From contig JANYBY010000126.1 in NCBI GenBank assembly GCA_025360565.1, forward strand, positions 1-6,780: a stretch of DNA of 6,780 nucleotides, written 5' to 3'. A program made the position numbers and the translations under genes. This DNA comes from Bacteroidota bacterium (GTDB taxonomy: Bacteria; Bacteroidota; Bacteroidia; B-17B0; Aurantibacillaceae). Of this stretch, positions 5,736 to 6,780 are shown piece by piece. How positions within the stretch are numbered: position 1 is the stretch's first letter; every line of letters starts with the position of its first letter. Under the pieces are notes generated by a model. It was not told where the DNA came from and made no database searches. It saw only the letters and a program-made list of their open reading frames with translations.

Positions 5736-5819
5736 ATGAAATACCCATGTTTGCTTAACACAAATGAAAATAAACTGGGTATTCCATGTGACATTAAAAA
5801 ACAAATTATCCGCACATGA
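5736..5819 (+). CDS. Possible 27-codon leader ORF coupled to the TPR gene
   Basis: An ATG at 5736 opens a 27-codon frame that starts MKYPCLLN and ends in TGA at 5817-5819. It forms an ATGA overlap with the start codon of the TPR gene at 5816. It begins 12 bases after the fumarylacetoacetase stop and fills nearly the whole gap. The peptide matches nothing I recognise, and a stem-loop spans most of its front half. The overlap could couple translation between genes, but a frame this short can occur by chance. Confidence 0.2.
   Translation: MKYPCLLNTNENKLGIPCDIKKQIIRT
5740..5783 (+). other. Stem-loop between fumarylacetoacetase and the TPR gene
   Basis: AATACCCA (5740-5747) and GTTT (5749-5752) pair with AAAC (5772-5775) and TGGGTATT (5776-5783), giving a 12-bp stem broken by one bulged T, with a 19-base loop. 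It begins 15 bases past the stop at 5724. No T-run follows (ccatgtgacattaaaaa), so it is not a classical intrinsic terminator. It may protect the 3' end of the upstream message or tune translation of the TPR gene. Confidence 0.45.
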
Positions 5820-6631
5820 AAAAATTGTATCTTCTTTTTTTAGTTTTATCTATCACAAATTGTATTGCCCAAAAACATACTGTTACAAGCATTCAAAGAT
5901 TAATTAAAGTCGAAGATTTTACGTTTGCGCATGCGGCGTTAAACGAATTTATCGCTTTAGATTCAACCGATTCTAAAATATATGTTTACCGCGCTATGTG
6001 TTTTAGAAAAGAAACAGATTTTGATAACGCCTTCCGGGATCTGGATAAAGCACTGCAACTCGATAACAAAAATAACGAAGCGTATTGCGAACTCGGGGTA
6101 ATTTATTCTCTTATTCAGGAAAAAGAAAAAGCATTGCAAAATTTCAACAGATCACTTGAGCTGAACGCGAATTATTCTCCAGTTTACAACGCAAAAGGCG
6201 CTTATTATTTTGATCTACATAATAACGATAGTTTGGCATTAAAAAATTACAATAAAGCAATTACCCTTGATAAAAGCAATTTCAGGGCCTATTGTAACAG
6301 GGCGGAGCTTTTTAATCAACAAGAAAAATACAAAGAGGCGATTTCTGATCTGAATGAAGCCATAAAACTATTTAAGATCTATCATAAAGCTTATTTTGAA
6401 AGGGCTGTTGCATATTATCATATAAATGAATTTAACAAAGCCATAAGTGATTTTGAAAAAGCGCAGCAATACAACGAATCAGCCGATGCGCATGAGAGTA
6501 TTAGCCCGGTTGATATTTACAAATGGATCGGTGATTGCTATGAGGGAAAACGCGATAAAAAGAATGCCGATCTGTATCACGATAAAGCAGAATCAATGAA
6601 AATGGCTAAGCCGTACCCCGGGAAAAAATAA
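5816..6631 (+). CDS. Exported tetratricopeptide-repeat (TPR) protein
   Basis: This 271-residue protein has an N-terminal export signal (MKKLYLLFLVLSITNCIAQ). Cleavage after A18 before Q19 is the likely signal peptidase I site, giving a periplasmic or surface protein. The ITNC at 13-16 only weakly resembles a lipobox because N replaces the small residue before Cys. The rest is almost entirely TPR helices in 34-residue steps: about 54-87, 88-121, 122-155, 156-189 and 190-223, with a degenerate unit before at about 20-53 and a divergent one at 234-267. Consensus positions such as Y-x-x-[RK]-A-x-x-x-x-x-x-x-x-x-A-x-x-D-[LF]-x-[KE]-A are clear, for example YKEAISDLNEAIKL and FNKAISDFEKAQQY. TPRs bind other proteins; no catalytic domain is attached and the partner is unknown. 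The tail is basic (KPYPGKK). The ATG at 5816 overlaps the stop of a possible leader ORF. Confidence 0.9.
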   Translation: MKKLYLLFLVLSITNCIAQKHTVTSIQRLIKVEDFTFAHAALNEFIALDSTDSKIYVYRAMCFRKETDFDNAFRDLDKALQLDNKNNEAYCELGVIYSLIQEKEKALQNFNRSLELNANYSPVYNAKGAYYFDLHNNDSLALKNYNKAITLDKSNFRAYCNRAELFNQQEKYKEAISDLNEAIKLFKIYHKAYFERAVAYYHINEFNKAISDFEKAQQYNESADAHESISPVDIYKWIGDCYEGKRDKKNADLYHDKAESMKMAKPYPGKK

Positions 6632-6780
6632 CAGCACTACCACCGCCGGCAAAAACTCATTTCCGAAACAAAATTTTCTGATGCTGAAGCTATAAAAATT
6701 TTATAAAGAAACTAAACTAGCATGTACACACAGAGTTTCAGGCTTTTCGAAGGATCACATCTGTATCGTTGTAGATACGT
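6632..6780. other. Non-coding tail; possible gene start or repeat at window edge
   Basis: No complete gene is visible after the TPR stop. A near-palindrome TATAAAA-A-TTTTATA lies at about 6691-6705. An ATG at 6722 opens a frame (MYTQSFRLFEGSHLYRC) that runs off the window after 19 codons; it is too short to identify. The last bases contain GTATC-gttgta-GATAC (about 6763-6778), a 5-bp hairpin that could be the edge of another fold-back element. Neither reading is secure. Confidence 0.25.

Noticed and set aside
5466..5804. Minus-strand reading frame of 112 codons across the end of fumarylacetoacetase
   Set aside because: It is antisense to a highly conserved enzyme domain and shows no domain or signal of its own.
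5858..5866. Lipobox in the TPR protein (ITNC, lipoprotein call)
   Set aside because: Asparagine before the cysteine is a poor match, and a good signal peptidase I site (A18|Q19) follows at once.

Overview
The window looks like a piece of a Bacteroidota chromosome. The DNA is AT-rich and starts are not preceded by clear Shine-Dalgarno sequences. TAnnTTTG-like promoter boxes occur, two proteins have export signals ending in 'A|Q', and the intergenic regions hold the fold-back repeats common in that phylum. It reads as an ordinary housekeeping/metabolic region. I see no tRNA, rRNA, CRISPR array, insertion sequence, phage gene or defence cassette. I cannot support a new multi-gene system here; the unexplained material is mostly small cis elements and two unassigned proteins.

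Layout. Bases 1-643 (+): the C-terminal end of an OmpH/Skp-like periplasmic chaperone, whose stop overlaps the start of a MazG/HisE-type nucleotide pyrophosphohydrolase by one base. Bases 644-858: a convergent gap filled by a degenerate fold-back repeat and a strong small hairpin. Bases 859-2687 (-): read from the right, a crotonase (enoyl-CoA hydratase/isomerase family) overlaps a six-TM rhomboid protease by ATGA. A 69-base gap carrying a perfect 9-1-9 dyad follows, then a small exported protein. Bases 2688-2791: a divergent promoter region. Bases 2792-3754 (+): a MoxR-family AAA+ ATPase with no DUF58/vWA partner next to it in the window. Bases 3755-3955: a long inverted repeat built from phased CAGATT units. 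Bases 3956-5724 (+): an unrecognised helical protein, then fumarylacetoacetase 8 bases later. Bases 5725-5815: a stem-loop inside a 27-codon reading frame that ends in ATGA on the next gene. Bases 5816-6631 (+): an exported TPR protein. Bases 6632-6780: no recognisable gene.

How the genes work together. Fumarylacetoacetase performs the last step of tyrosine/phenylalanine breakdown, yielding fumarate and acetoacetate. The crotonase may act in acyl-CoA or leucine catabolism, so two catabolic functions lie within 3 kb, but on different strands. OmpH, the rhomboid, the small exported protein and the TPR protein all act at or beyond the inner membrane. MoxR is probably a cytoplasmic chaperone-like ATPase. 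No single pathway unites the window. The clear transcription units are OmpH-pyrophosphohydrolase, crotonase-rhomboid (possibly plus the small exported gene), and hypothetical-fumarylacetoacetase.
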